A stretch of DNA of 16,372 nucleotides, taken from NCBI GenBank assembly GCA_002437735.1, contig DJRC01000084.1, positions 5,812 to 22,183 of the forward strand. The letters run 5' to 3'. Under the pieces are notes generated by a model, which ran no database searches, was not told the origin of the DNA, and was given only the letters and a program-made list of their open reading frames with translations. Shown piece after piece: positions 7,151 through 14,656 of the stretch. Within the stretch, counting starts at the first letter, position 1, and every line of letters starts with the position of its first letter. Both the position numbers and the translations under genes were made by a program. Source of the DNA: Oscillospiraceae bacterium UBA6370. Lineage in GTDB: Bacteria; Bacillota; Clostridia; Oscillospirales; Oscillospiraceae.

Positions 7151-7824
7151 AAATTTTAGTGGTGGACGACGAGAAGCTGCTCGTCAAGGGCATCAAATTC
7201 AACCTTGAGAACGAGGGCTATCAGGTCGAGACCGCCTTCGACGGCGCGGCCGCCGTCGAGCTGGCCAAAAGCGAGAGCTTCGACCTCATCATCCTGGACC
7301 TGATGATGCCGGAGGTGGACGGACTGACCGCCTGTATGCGCATCCGCGAATTCTCCGCGGTGCCCATCATCATGCTCACCGCCCGCAGCGAGGACGCGGA
7401 CAAGATCATCGGCCTCGAGTCCGGCGCGGACGATTACGTCACCAAGCCCTTCAACATTTTAGAGCTCAAGGCGCGTATCCGCGCTCTGCTGCGCCGCGCG
7501 GGCCAGACCGCGCAGAAGCGCACGGAGCTGCTGACCGCCGGCGGCATCGCGCTCGACACCGAGCGGCGCATCGCGCTGCGCGACGGCGTGCCGGTCGATC
7601 TGACGGCGAAGGAATACGACATTTTGGAGCTGCTCATCAAGAATCCCCACCGCGTATACTCGCGCGAGAATCTGATGGATCTCGTCTGGGGCTACACCTA
7701 CGCCGGCGACTACCGCACGGTGGATGTCCACATCCGCCGCCTGCGCGAAAAGCTGGAGCATGACCCCGCCGAGCCGGAGCACATCATGACCAAGTGGGGC
7801 GTGGGCTACTACCTCAAGGACTGA
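7147..7824 (+). CDS. OmpR/PhoB-family response regulator
   Basis: This 225-residue DNA-binding regulator is presumably controlled by the kinase encoded next. The receiver domain (1-118) has the acidic pair D7/D8, the phosphoacceptor D51 in LDLMMPEVDG, T78 in MLTAR and K100 in VTKPF. The C-terminal winged helix (about 128-225) shows the family's LTAKEYDILELL, SRENLMDLVWG, RTVDVHIRRLREKLE and VGYYL stretches. The GTG start is set by AGGAGG at 7132-7137, nine bases upstream, and by the usual MKILVVDDE opening. It overlaps the ComEA-like gene and is followed 41 bases later by the kinase. It is most like the PhoP/WalR group, but the sequence gives no certain regulon, so I assign no symbol. Confidence 0.95.
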   Translation: MKILVVDDEKLLVKGIKFNLENEGYQVETAFDGAAAVELAKSESFDLIILDLMMPEVDGLTACMRIREFSAVPIIMLTARSEDADKIIGLESGADDYVTKPFNILELKARIRALLRRAGQTAQKRTELLTAGGIALDTERRIALRDGVPVDLTAKEYDILELLIKNPHRVYSRENLMDLVWGYTYAGDYRTVDVHIRRLREKLEHDPAEPEHIMTKWGVGYYLKD

Positions 7825-7865
7825 GCGGCGCACGGAAGGAAAACGAACGGGAGGAGGGGAGCGCC

Positions 7866-9275
7866 GTGCGGCGTGCGAGCTTACAGGTCAAATTCGGCCT
7901 GAGCTATATTCTGGTCATTGCGGCGGTGCTCGTTTTCATGAACACCTACCCTCTAATCGTGTCGGAAAACCTGGTCGTGCGCTCCAAGCAGACGACGCTG
8001 CAAAGCAGCGTGAGCGTGATGGTGACGGCGCTGAGTGGTCTGGAGGAGCTGAGCGAGGAGAACGTCGCCTCCGCGATGACGCTGGTGGAGGATACCGGCA
8101 TTTCCCGCATTCTCGTCACGGACGCCGCGGGGCGCATCCTCTACGACACCCGCGAGACGGACGGCGCGGTGGGCCGCTACGGGCTTTACACCGAGATCGT
8201 GCAGGCGCTGCGGGGCTACGACGCCTTCTATGCCGACTTTACCGACGGCGCGTTCCGCAGCCGCGCGGCCTCGCCGGTCATCTACCGCAGCCAGACCATC
8301 GGCGCGGTCTATGCCTATGAGTACGACGTGGAGCAGGCGACGCTGCTGCTGACGCTGCAGAAGAATCTGCTGCGCATCTCGGCGGCGGTCGCGGGCTTTG
8401 TCGTGCTGCTGAGCCTGCTGCTCTCGCGGATACTCACGCGCCGCTTCGGCGTGCTGCTCGAGGCCATCCGCCGCGTGCGCGAGGGCGCGTACAGCTACCA
8501 CGCCGAGATCGGCGGGCGCGACGAGATCAGCGAGATCGCCGAGGAGTTCAACAGCCTCTCCGACCGCTTGCAGACGACGGAGGAGGCGCGCCGCCGCTTC
8601 GTCTCCGACGCGAGCCACGAGCTGAAAACGCCGCTGGCCGGTATCCGCCTGCTCTCCGACTCGATTTTGCAGACCGAGGACATCGACGCCGCCACGGTGC
8701 GCGAGTTTGTCGGCGACATCGTGCAGGAGACCGACCGCCTGACGCGCATCACGGAAAATCTGCTGCGGCTCACGCGGCTCGACAGCGGCATCGTCGAGCC
8801 GGCGCAGAGCGTCGCGGTCGAGCCGGTCATCGAGCGCGTGGTGCGGATGCTGCGGCTGGTCGCCGACGAGAAGCGGGTCGAGCTGACCTATCTCGTCGAG
8901 CGGGAGCAGAGCGTGCGGGCCGGCGTGGACGACCTGCACCAGATCATTTATAACCTCACCGAGAACGCCATCAAATACAACCGCCCCGGCGGCTTCGTGC
9001 GCGTGACGCTCGGCGGCACGGAGGACGAATGCGTGCTGCGCGTGGAGGACAACGGCATCGGCATTCCCGAGGAGGATATGCCGCGCGTGTTCGACCGCTT
9101 CTACCGCGTGGACAAGATGCGCTCGCGCGCCGCGGGCGGCACGGGCCTTGGACTTTCCATTGTGGCGGACACCGTGCGCCGCCGCGGCGGCAGCATCGCT
9201 GTCAGCGCCCGCGTGGGCGGCGGCACCTGCTTCACGGTGCGGCTCCCCGCCGTGCGGAGGGAGGGGGAGACATGA
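7866..9275 (+). CDS. Membrane sensor histidine kinase
   Basis: This 469-residue kinase should autophosphorylate and pass phosphate to the upstream response regulator. Layout: membrane helix 1 (about 9-30), an extracytoplasmic sensor region of about 140 residues, membrane helix 2 (about 170-188), and HAMP (about 189-240). HisKA follows with the phosphoacceptor H251 in SDASHELKTPLAG, then the catalytic domain with N-box NLTENAIKYN (363-372), DNGIGI (395-400), FDRFYRVD and GGTGLGLS. The start is GTG at 7866, with AGGAGGGG at 7852-7859 six bases before it. A longer in-frame reading from 7794 runs back into the regulator gene and adds only a hydrophilic stretch before the membrane helix. The stop overlaps the next gene by four bases (ATGA). 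The signal is unknown. Confidence 0.94.
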   Translation: MRRASLQVKFGLSYILVIAAVLVFMNTYPLIVSENLVVRSKQTTLQSSVSVMVTALSGLEELSEENVASAMTLVEDTGISRILVTDAAGRILYDTRETDGAVGRYGLYTEIVQALRGYDAFYADFTDGAFRSRAASPVIYRSQTIGAVYAYEYDVEQATLLLTLQKNLLRISAAVAGFVVLLSLLLSRILTRRFGVLLEAIRRVREGAYSYHAEIGGRDEISEIAEEFNSLSDRLQTTEEARRRFVSDASHELKTPLAGIRLLSDSILQTEDIDAATVREFVGDIVQETDRLTRITENLLRLTRLDSGIVEPAQSVAVEPVIERVVRMLRLVADEKRVELTYLVEREQSVRAGVDDLHQIIYNLTENAIKYNRPGGFVRVTLGGTEDECVLRVEDNGIGIPEEDMPRVFDRFYRVDKMRSRAAGGTGLGLSIVADTVRRRGGSIAVSARVGGGTCFTVRLPAVRREGET

Positions 9276-10168
9276 GAAGAAAGACGTTCCTGTTCACGTT
9301 TCTCGTTCTTTCGCTGCTGCTCGCCGCCTGTGTGCGCGGCGGCGGGACGGAGGGAGAAAACAGCTATACGATCTACTACCCCGCCGCCGAGCTGCGCGAC
9401 GTGCCGGGCGAGGATGCCATCGTTGCCCGCACCGTGCAGCTCCCGGACACCGACACGCTCACGCAGGAGGAGCTGGCGCAGCGATTGCTGGAGCGGCTTC
9501 TTGCCGACGCGCCGGATGCGGGCGTCCGCGCACCGATGCCGGGCGGGACAACGCTTCTGAGCCTGTCGGTCCTCGGCAACTGGGCGCGGGTGGACTTCTC
9601 GCGGCAGTATGCGCGCCTTGCGGGCATTGATCTGACGCTCGCCGATTACTGCGTGACGCTCACGCTCACGCAGCTCGACGGCGTGAACGCGGTGTCCATC
9701 ACCTCGGGCGGGCGGGAGCTGCCGTACCGCGAGACGCAGACGCTTACGGCGGCGGATCCGCTGCTGTCGATGCGCGAGGACGCGCTGCGCCCCATCACCG
9801 TGTCGCTCTACTTCCTCGACCCGACGAGCGGCGCGCTGCGCGCGGAAAAGCGCGCGCTGGCGCTCTACGAGGGGCAGACGCGCGTGAACGCGCTGCTGGA
9901 GGCGCTCGCGCAGGGCCCTGAGAGCGACGCGCTCGCAGCCCTGCTGCCGGAGGAATTCACCGTGCTCTCCGCCCGCGTGGAGGAGGGGACGTGCTACCTC
10001 AATCTGCCCTCCGACGCCGATCTCGGCATCTCGCCGCGGCAGACGGTGGAGTCGCTGGTGCTCTCGCTCTGCTCGCTCGACACCGTCGAGCGCGTGCAGA
10101 TCGTCGTGGACGGCGAGATCGCGGCGCAGCTGAACGGTGTGAACGTCGGCGAGCCGCTGACGCCATGA
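9272..10168 (+). CDS. GerMN-domain lipoprotein
   Basis: This 298-residue secreted lipoprotein begins MRRKTFLFTFLVLSLLLAAC, giving a lipobox LAAC with lipidated Cys20. Two GerMN (sporulation/spore germination) modules follow. The first spans about 55-155, with VRAPMPGGTTLLSLSVLGNW and a VDFS strand. The second spans about 185-290, with ALLEALAQGPES, LLPEEFTVLSARVEEG and CYLNLPSD. GerMN domains occur in the germination protein GerM and in LpqB, the lipoprotein partner of the actinobacterial MtrAB system. The ATG overlaps the kinase stop (ATGA) and has a GGAGGGAGGGGGAG-like site just upstream, so it is co-produced with the kinase. The protein would sit on the outer face of the membrane, where the kinase sensor domain also lies. 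That they interact is an inference from gene order, not something the sequence shows. Confidence 0.87.
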   Translation: MRRKTFLFTFLVLSLLLAACVRGGGTEGENSYTIYYPAAELRDVPGEDAIVARTVQLPDTDTLTQEELAQRLLERLLADAPDAGVRAPMPGGTTLLSLSVLGNWARVDFSRQYARLAGIDLTLADYCVTLTLTQLDGVNAVSITSGGRELPYRETQTLTAADPLLSMREDALRPITVSLYFLDPTSGALRAEKRALALYEGQTRVNALLEALAQGPESDALAALLPEEFTVLSARVEEGTCYLNLPSDADLGISPRQTVESLVLSLCSLDTVERVQIVVDGEIAAQLNGVNVGEPLTP

Positions 10169-10178
10169 GAAAAGAAAG

Positions 10179-10210
10179 AACGCCGCACGGCCTGTGAGCC
10201 GTGCGGCGTT
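10179..10210. terminator. Bidirectional hairpin terminator, GerMN operon / MFS gene
   Basis: AACGCCGCACGGC pairs with GCCGTGCGGCGTT around a CTGTGA loop (13-bp stem). On the minus strand it is followed by CTTTCTTTTC, a fair T-rich tract; on the plus strand the tract is weaker (ATCTTATC). It lies between two converging genes. Confidence 0.8.
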
Positions 10211-10216
10211 ATCTTA

Positions 10217-11389
10217 TCATCGGGAGTCCTCCCGCGTGGAGAGGCAGAAGGTCAGCAGCGAGGCCGCCGCGCTCACCGTGCCGAGCAGCAGCGCGGCCTG
10301 TATGCCGCTGCGGTCGAGGAGCCGTCCGCCGAGGAGATTGCCCAGCGCGCCGCCAAGTCCGCTGCCGGCGACATAGATGAGCGACTGTCCCTTGAGCTGG
10401 TCGCGTTCGGGGAGCGCCGCGGCGACGTAGTAGACCGTCGCGGGCGCGTAAACGGCGAACTGGAAGAACTGCATACAATGCCCGAGGTAGATGAGGGGCA
10501 TTGAGCGGGCAAGGTAGAAAATAAGGAATTTCACGACCTCGGCTCCCGCCGCGAAGCGCAGGAAGAAGCCGGGCGAGAAGCGCTTTTGTAGCCGGGAGAC
10601 CAGCGTCATCGCGGGCAGCTCCAGCACGGCGGAGATGGCAAGGCTCGTGCCCACGGCGCTCGCGGTCCCGCCGGCCTTGGCGACGAGGGCGTTCATATAG
10701 GTGTTGGAGATGGTGTGGGTGAGGAAAAAGAACATACAGCCGAGCAGGGTGAGCGCGAAGCGCGGGTGGCTGCGCAGCACGGCGGCGATGCTCCGGTGCT
10801 CCGCAGGGCGGTCCGCCGCTTCATCGGGGCGCTCCGGCAGGTGGAAGCCGGACATGGCGAGGAGCCCGCAGGCGGTCAGCGCGGCAAAGACCGGCAGGAG
10901 CAGCGTCGGCGCGTGGCGCTCGAGCACAAAGCCGAGGAGCAGCACCGCGGCGGCGTAGGAGACCGAGCCGACGCCGCGGCAGAAGCCGTAGACCACCGGG
11001 ATGCCGCAGCGGTTCGCGTCCATCGCCATGGCGTTTTGAAACGGCGGGGTGGAGGAGAGGAACGCGCCGATGAGCGCAAAGCACGCGCCCAGCACGAACG
11101 GGCGCGGCAGCGGCACGAGCCATGCGAGCAGGCACAGCGCCGCGGCAAGCGAGAGCAGCGCCATCGCGCCGTGGCGGTTTTCGAGGCCGGGCCGCGCGTC
11201 GAGAAACGAGGAGACTGCGGGGGAGAGGAACACCGAGAGCAGCGTCGCGCACGAGGTCACGACGCCGACCTGCGCGCTCGCAAAGCCGTTGTATTCGAGC
11301 ACGAGCGCGATAAAGGCCCAGAGCGAGCCGTAGGCGCCCCAGAACGAGGCGTGGATCACGGCGTAGCGCGTATTCATGGAAAGCCGCAC
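10217..11389 (-). CDS. MFS transporter (MFS_1-like / LacY-type)
   Basis: This 390-residue inner-membrane permease has about 12 hydrophobic segments in two halves separated by a polar, charged loop near the middle (the PERPDEAADRPAEHRS region). The opening RYAVIHASFWGAYGSLWAF and the LSPAVSSFLDARPG loop resemble the MFS_1-like group, which contains nucleoside- and sugar-proton symporter relatives. The substrate cannot be told. The start is GTG at 11387-11389, not the Met four codons later: AGGAGG (11397-11402) is 7 bases from the GTG but 19 from the ATG. A longer in-frame reading to 11482 would run across the promoter and has no ribosome binding site. It is transcribed alone from its own promoter and diverges from polA. 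Confidence 0.88.
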   Translation of the reverse strand: MRLSMNTRYAVIHASFWGAYGSLWAFIALVLEYNGFASAQVGVVTSCATLLSVFLSPAVSSFLDARPGLENRHGAMALLSLAAALCLLAWLVPLPRPFVLGACFALIGAFLSSTPPFQNAMAMDANRCGIPVVYGFCRGVGSVSYAAAVLLLGFVLERHAPTLLLPVFAALTACGLLAMSGFHLPERPDEAADRPAEHRSIAAVLRSHPRFALTLLGCMFFFLTHTISNTYMNALVAKAGGTASAVGTSLAISAVLELPAMTLVSRLQKRFSPGFFLRFAAGAEVVKFLIFYLARSMPLIYLGHCMQFFQFAVYAPATVYYVAAALPERDQLKGQSLIYVAGSGLGGALGNLLGGRLLDRSGIQAALLLGTVSAAASLLTFCLSTREDSR

Positions 11390-11426
11390 GGCGGCGCCTC
11401 CTTTCCCAACAAAGCGGAATACAAGA

Positions 11427-11454
11427 AGTTTAACACTTTGTGATGCATTGTCAA
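11427..11454 (-). promoter_or_regulatory. Sigma-A-type promoter for the MFS transporter
   Basis: On the minus strand a perfect TTGACA (11449-11454) and TAAACT (11427-11432) are separated by 16 bases. The leader then carries AGGAGG before the GTG start. Confidence 0.83.
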
Positions 11455-11463
11455 CGGTTTTTG

Positions 11464-11492
11464 TTGAGTTTTGCGCGCGCATAGGCTATACT
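11464..11492 (+). promoter_or_regulatory. Sigma-A-type promoter for polA-rimI-tsaD
   Basis: TTGAGT (11464-11469) and TATACT (11487-11492) are separated by 17 bases, about 40 bases before the polA ATG. Only nine bases separate its -35 element from that of the divergent transporter promoter. Confidence 0.83.
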
Positions 11493-11531
11493 GTAACATG
11501 AAAAAGAATGCGAACACGGAGGTTTTTGACG

Positions 11532-14186
11532 ATGAAGCTGATGGTGCTGGACGGCAACTCGATCCTCAATCGCTCCTATTATGGCATCCGTCCCCTGACG
11601 ACGAAGGACGGGTTTTACACGCAGGCCATTTATGGCTTTCTGGTCACGATGGCGCGGCTGGAGGACGAGGAGCGGCCCGACGCGGTGTGCGTGACCTTCG
11701 ACCGGCGCGAGCCGACCTTCCGCCACCTGGAGTACGAGGGCTACAAGGCCCAGCGCAAGGGGGTGCCCGAGGAGCTGGCGATGCAGCTTCCGGTGATGAA
11801 AGAAGTGCTCGACGCGATGAACATTCCGCGCTACGAGCTGGCGGGCTACGAGGCGGACGATCTCATCGGCACCATCTCGCGCAAATGCGAGGCGGCGGGC
11901 TGGGACTGCGTGGCAGCGACGGGTGACAAGGATTCGCTTCAGCTCATCACGGAGCACACGACCGTCAAGCTCATCTCCACCCGCATGGGGCAGACCACCA
12001 CGAAGCGCATGACGCCCGAGAGTTTTGCCGAGGAGTACGGCTTTGAGCCGATCCACATCATTGACCTCAAGGCGCTCATGGGCGACGCGAGCGACAACAT
12101 CCCGGGCGTTCCCGGCATCGGCGAAAAGACGGCGATGGCGCTCGTCCAGAAGTACCGCAGCATCGACGAAATTTACCGTCTCCTGCCGGAGCTTGACGCC
12201 AAGCCCGGCGTCATCAAAAAACTGACTGAGGGCGAGGAAAGCGCACGGCAGAGCTATCACCTCGCGACCATCCTCACTGACGTGCCATTGGAGTTCACGC
12301 CGCAGGACAACCTGCGCAAAGCGCCGTCGGACGCGCTCTATCCGCTGCTCATGCATCTGGAGTTCCATAAGCTCATCGAGAAAATGGGGCTAAAGCCCGC
12401 GGCGGAGCCGCTCAGCGCCGCAGAGACGGTCGAATGCACCGTGACGGTCGAGACTGTGACGAGCACGGAAAGGGCGGAGGAATGTCTTGCACGCCTCCGC
12501 GCGGCGGACCATGTGACGGTGCTCGCGCTGCCCGACCTCTCCGGCGTGATCGTGGAGTGGGAGAAGAGCGAAAGGGAAACGCTGAGCGCGGAGTTTTTCT
12601 TCGACCGCTATTCCGGCGACTGGAACGCGCTGCTGCGCGCGCTGTTCTCTGCCGACATCAAAAAGGTCAGCCACAACGTCAAGGACCTCATGCACACACT
12701 GCTGGAAAACGGTTTGCCCGCCGAGGGCTTCGTGTTCGACACCGCGCTCGCCGCCTATCTCATCGACGCGACGGCGGGCAGGTATGACATCGCCTCGCTC
12801 TTTGCCGTCTACTTCCACACGCAGCTTGCCGCGCCCGCGCATCTGGAGCCGGGGGCGTTCGATCTGCTCGGCGATGTGAGAGCGGCGGAAACGGCGTTTC
12901 ATATCTATACCTCCGCCGTCGGCTCGCTTTATAAGGAGCTTGTGCCACGCATCGAGGAGAGGCAGCTCCATGCGCTTTATTACGAGGTCGAGCTACCGCT
13001 CTGCCGCGTGCTCGCGGAGATGGAGCTTGCGGGCGTGCGCGTGGACGCGAAGGCGCTCGCGGATTTCGGCGCGGTGATGGACGCGGAGCTGAAAACGCTG
13101 GAGGAGCGCATTTACGAGGAGGCCGACGGGAGCTTCAACATCAACTCTCCCAAGCAGCTCGGCGAGGTGCTGTTCGACCGCCTCGGCCTGCCGCACGGCA
13201 AAAAGACGAAGACCGGCTGGTCCACGAACGCGGACGTGCTCGAAAAGCTGCGCTGGGAGCACCCTGTCGTCGCCGACGTGTTGCAGTACCGCCAGTACGC
13301 TAAGCTGAAATCGACCTACTGCGACGGGCTGCTGAAGGTCATCGGGCCGGACGGGCGCGTGCGCACGAGCTTCCAGATGACCGTGACCGCCACGGGGCGG
13401 CTCAGCTCTACCGAGCCGAATTTGCAGAATATCCCAACGCGCACGCCGCTCGGCAGCGAGCTGCGGCGGATGTTCGTGCCCGAGCGCGGCAATGTGCTCG
13501 TGGACGCGGACTACAGCCAGATCGAGCTGCGGCTGCTCGCCCACATCGCGGGCGACGAGACGATGCGGCAGGCGTTTTTGAGCGGGGAGGATATTCACAC
13601 CGTCACCGCCTCGCAGGTGTTCGGCGTGCCGACGGAGGCGGTGACGAAGCAGATGCGCTCGCACGCGAAGGCGGTCAACTTCGGCATTGTCTACGGTATC
13701 TCCGCCTTTTCGCTCGCGCAGGACATCGGCGTGAGCGTTTACGAGGCGAAGGAGTATATTCAGAATTACCTCGACCGCTTTTCCGGCGTGCGCCGCTACA
13801 TGACCGAGATCGTGGAAAGGGCGAAGGCGCAGGGCTACGTTGAAACTCTCATGCACCGCCGCCGCGACCTTCCCGAGCTGACCGCGAGCAATTTTGCCAC
13901 CCGCTCGTTCGGCGAGCGCGTTGCGCTCAACATGCCCATTCAGGGCACGGCGGCGGACGTGATGAAGCTCGCCATGGTGCGCGTGCATGACCGTCTTAGA
14001 CGCGAGGCACCGGAGGCGAAGCTGCTGCTGCAGGTCCACGACGAGCTGATCGTCGAGTGCCCCGAGGCGATGGCGGAGCAGGCGGCACGGCTCCTCACGG
14101 AGGAGATGGAGGGCGTGATGCAGCTCTCCGTGCCGCTGGTGGCGGAGGCGCACTGGGGCAAAAACTGGCTGGAGGCAAAGGGATGA
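11532..14186 (+). CDS. polA: DNA polymerase I
   Basis: This 884-residue repair and Okazaki-fragment polymerase has a 5'-3' flap exonuclease domain (1 to about 290; D7, YEADD 106-110, GDKDSLQL, DNIPGVPGIGEKT), a degenerate 3'-5' exonuclease-like domain (about 310-465) and an intact polymerase domain (about 480-884). Polymerase motifs are DYSQIELR (D660), R709/K713/F717/Y721 in RSHAKAVNFGIVYG, and QVHDE (D837). These sit exactly 45 residues below their E. coli positions. The proofreading DxE motif is absent (VTVLALPD in its place), and of the remaining metal ligands only the D403 equivalent is kept, so no proofreading is expected, as in Taq and Bacillus Pol I. The ATG at 11532 has GGAGG at 11518-11522, nine bases away. 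An in-frame reading from 11508 has no such site. It is the first gene of an operon with rimI and tsaD. Confidence 0.97.
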   Translation: MKLMVLDGNSILNRSYYGIRPLTTKDGFYTQAIYGFLVTMARLEDEERPDAVCVTFDRREPTFRHLEYEGYKAQRKGVPEELAMQLPVMKEVLDAMNIPRYELAGYEADDLIGTISRKCEAAGWDCVAATGDKDSLQLITEHTTVKLISTRMGQTTTKRMTPESFAEEYGFEPIHIIDLKALMGDASDNIPGVPGIGEKTAMALVQKYRSIDEIYRLLPELDAKPGVIKKLTEGEESARQSYHLATILTDVPLEFTPQDNLRKAPSDALYPLLMHLEFHKLIEKMGLKPAAEPLSAAETVECTVTVETVTSTERAEECLARLRAADHVTVLALPDLSGVIVEWEKSERETLSAEFFFDRYSGDWNALLRALFSADIKKVSHNVKDLMHTLLENGLPAEGFVFDTALAAYLIDATAGRYDIASLFAVYFHTQLAAPAHLEPGAFDLLGDVRAAETAFHIYTSAVGSLYKELVPRIEERQLHALYYEVELPLCRVLAEMELAGVRVDAKALADFGAVMDAELKTLEERIYEEADGSFNINSPKQLGEVLFDRLGLPHGKKTKTGWSTNADVLEKLRWEHPVVADVLQYRQYAKLKSTYCDGLLKVIGPDGRVRTSFQMTVTATGRLSSTEPNLQNIPTRTPLGSELRRMFVPERGNVLVDADYSQIELRLLAHIAGDETMRQAFLSGEDIHTVTASQVFGVPTEAVTKQMRSHAKAVNFGIVYGISAFSLAQDIGVSVYEAKEYIQNYLDRFSGVRRYMTEIVERAKAQGYVETLMHRRRDLPELTASNFATRSFGERVALNMPIQGTAADVMKLAMVRVHDRLRREAPEAKLLLQVHDELIVECPEAMAEQAARLLTEEMEGVMQLSVPLVAEAHWGKNWLEAKG

Positions 14187-14656
14187 ACGGAAAAGTCATG
14201 CCGGTGCGGATCGTACCGATGAAAACGGAGCACCTCGACGCGGTGGCGGAGCTGGAGCGCAGCTGCTTCACCGTGCCGTGGTCGCGCAATGCGCTCGCCG
14301 AGGAGCTGGACAACGCGCTCTCGGCCTTTCTCGTTGCGCTGGATGAAAATGACCGCGTGGTTGGCTACGCGGGCTTGCAGGTCGTGCTCGACGAGGGCTA
14401 CATCACGAACGTCGCCGTGCGGCCCGACTGCCGCCGCCGCGGCGTTGCGGGGAAGCTGCTTGATGTGTTCGAGCGCTTTGCCGAGGGCAATCACCTCGCA
14501 TTTCTCTCGCTCGAGGTGCGCGCGAGCAACTACGCCGCCATCGCCCTCTACGGGCAGCACGGCTACCGCGGCGTGGGCCGCCGCAGGAATTACTATGAGC
14601 ATCCCAAGGAGGATGCCGTCATCATGACACGGGAGTTTGGGGAGGCAGCGAAATGA
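14183..14656 (+). CDS. rimI: Ribosomal protein bS18-alanine N-acetyltransferase
   Basis: This 157-residue GNAT enzyme would transfer acetyl from acetyl-CoA to the N-terminal alanine of ribosomal protein bS18. The acetyl-CoA pyrophosphate loop is VRPDCRRRGVAG (about 79-90). SLEVRASNYAAIALYGQHGY (109-128) and the RimI-like ending RRNYYEHPKEDAVIM follow. The ATG at 14183 overlaps the polA stop by four bases (ATGA) and has GGAGG at 14171-14175, seven bases away, inside polA. A longer in-frame reading from 14057 lies within polA and adds no GNAT sequence. It is followed by tsaD with another ATGA overlap. The rimI-tsaD pairing is common in bacteria and supports the name, though GNAT substrate calls from sequence are always less sure than the fold. 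Confidence 0.92.
   Translation: MNGKVMPVRIVPMKTEHLDAVAELERSCFTVPWSRNALAEELDNALSAFLVALDENDRVVGYAGLQVVLDEGYITNVAVRPDCRRRGVAGKLLDVFERFAEGNHLAFLSLEVRASNYAAIALYGQHGYRGVGRRRNYYEHPKEDAVIMTREFGEAAK

Noticed and set aside
7953..8939. Minus-strand open frame of 328 codons
   Set aside because: Antisense to the histidine kinase, whose motifs are complete.
11390..11482. Longer N-terminus of the MFS transporter
   Set aside because: The extension would cover the promoter and the AGGAGG site, and its residues are not hydrophobic or family-like.
12993..14153. Minus-strand open frame of 386 codons
   Set aside because: Antisense to the polymerase domain of polA; His/Arg/Leu-rich composition is typical of a shadow frame.
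14057..14182. Longer N-terminus of RimI
   Set aside because: It lies inside polA and adds Gly/Arg-rich sequence unlike any GNAT protein, while the ATG at 14183 has a good ribosome binding site.
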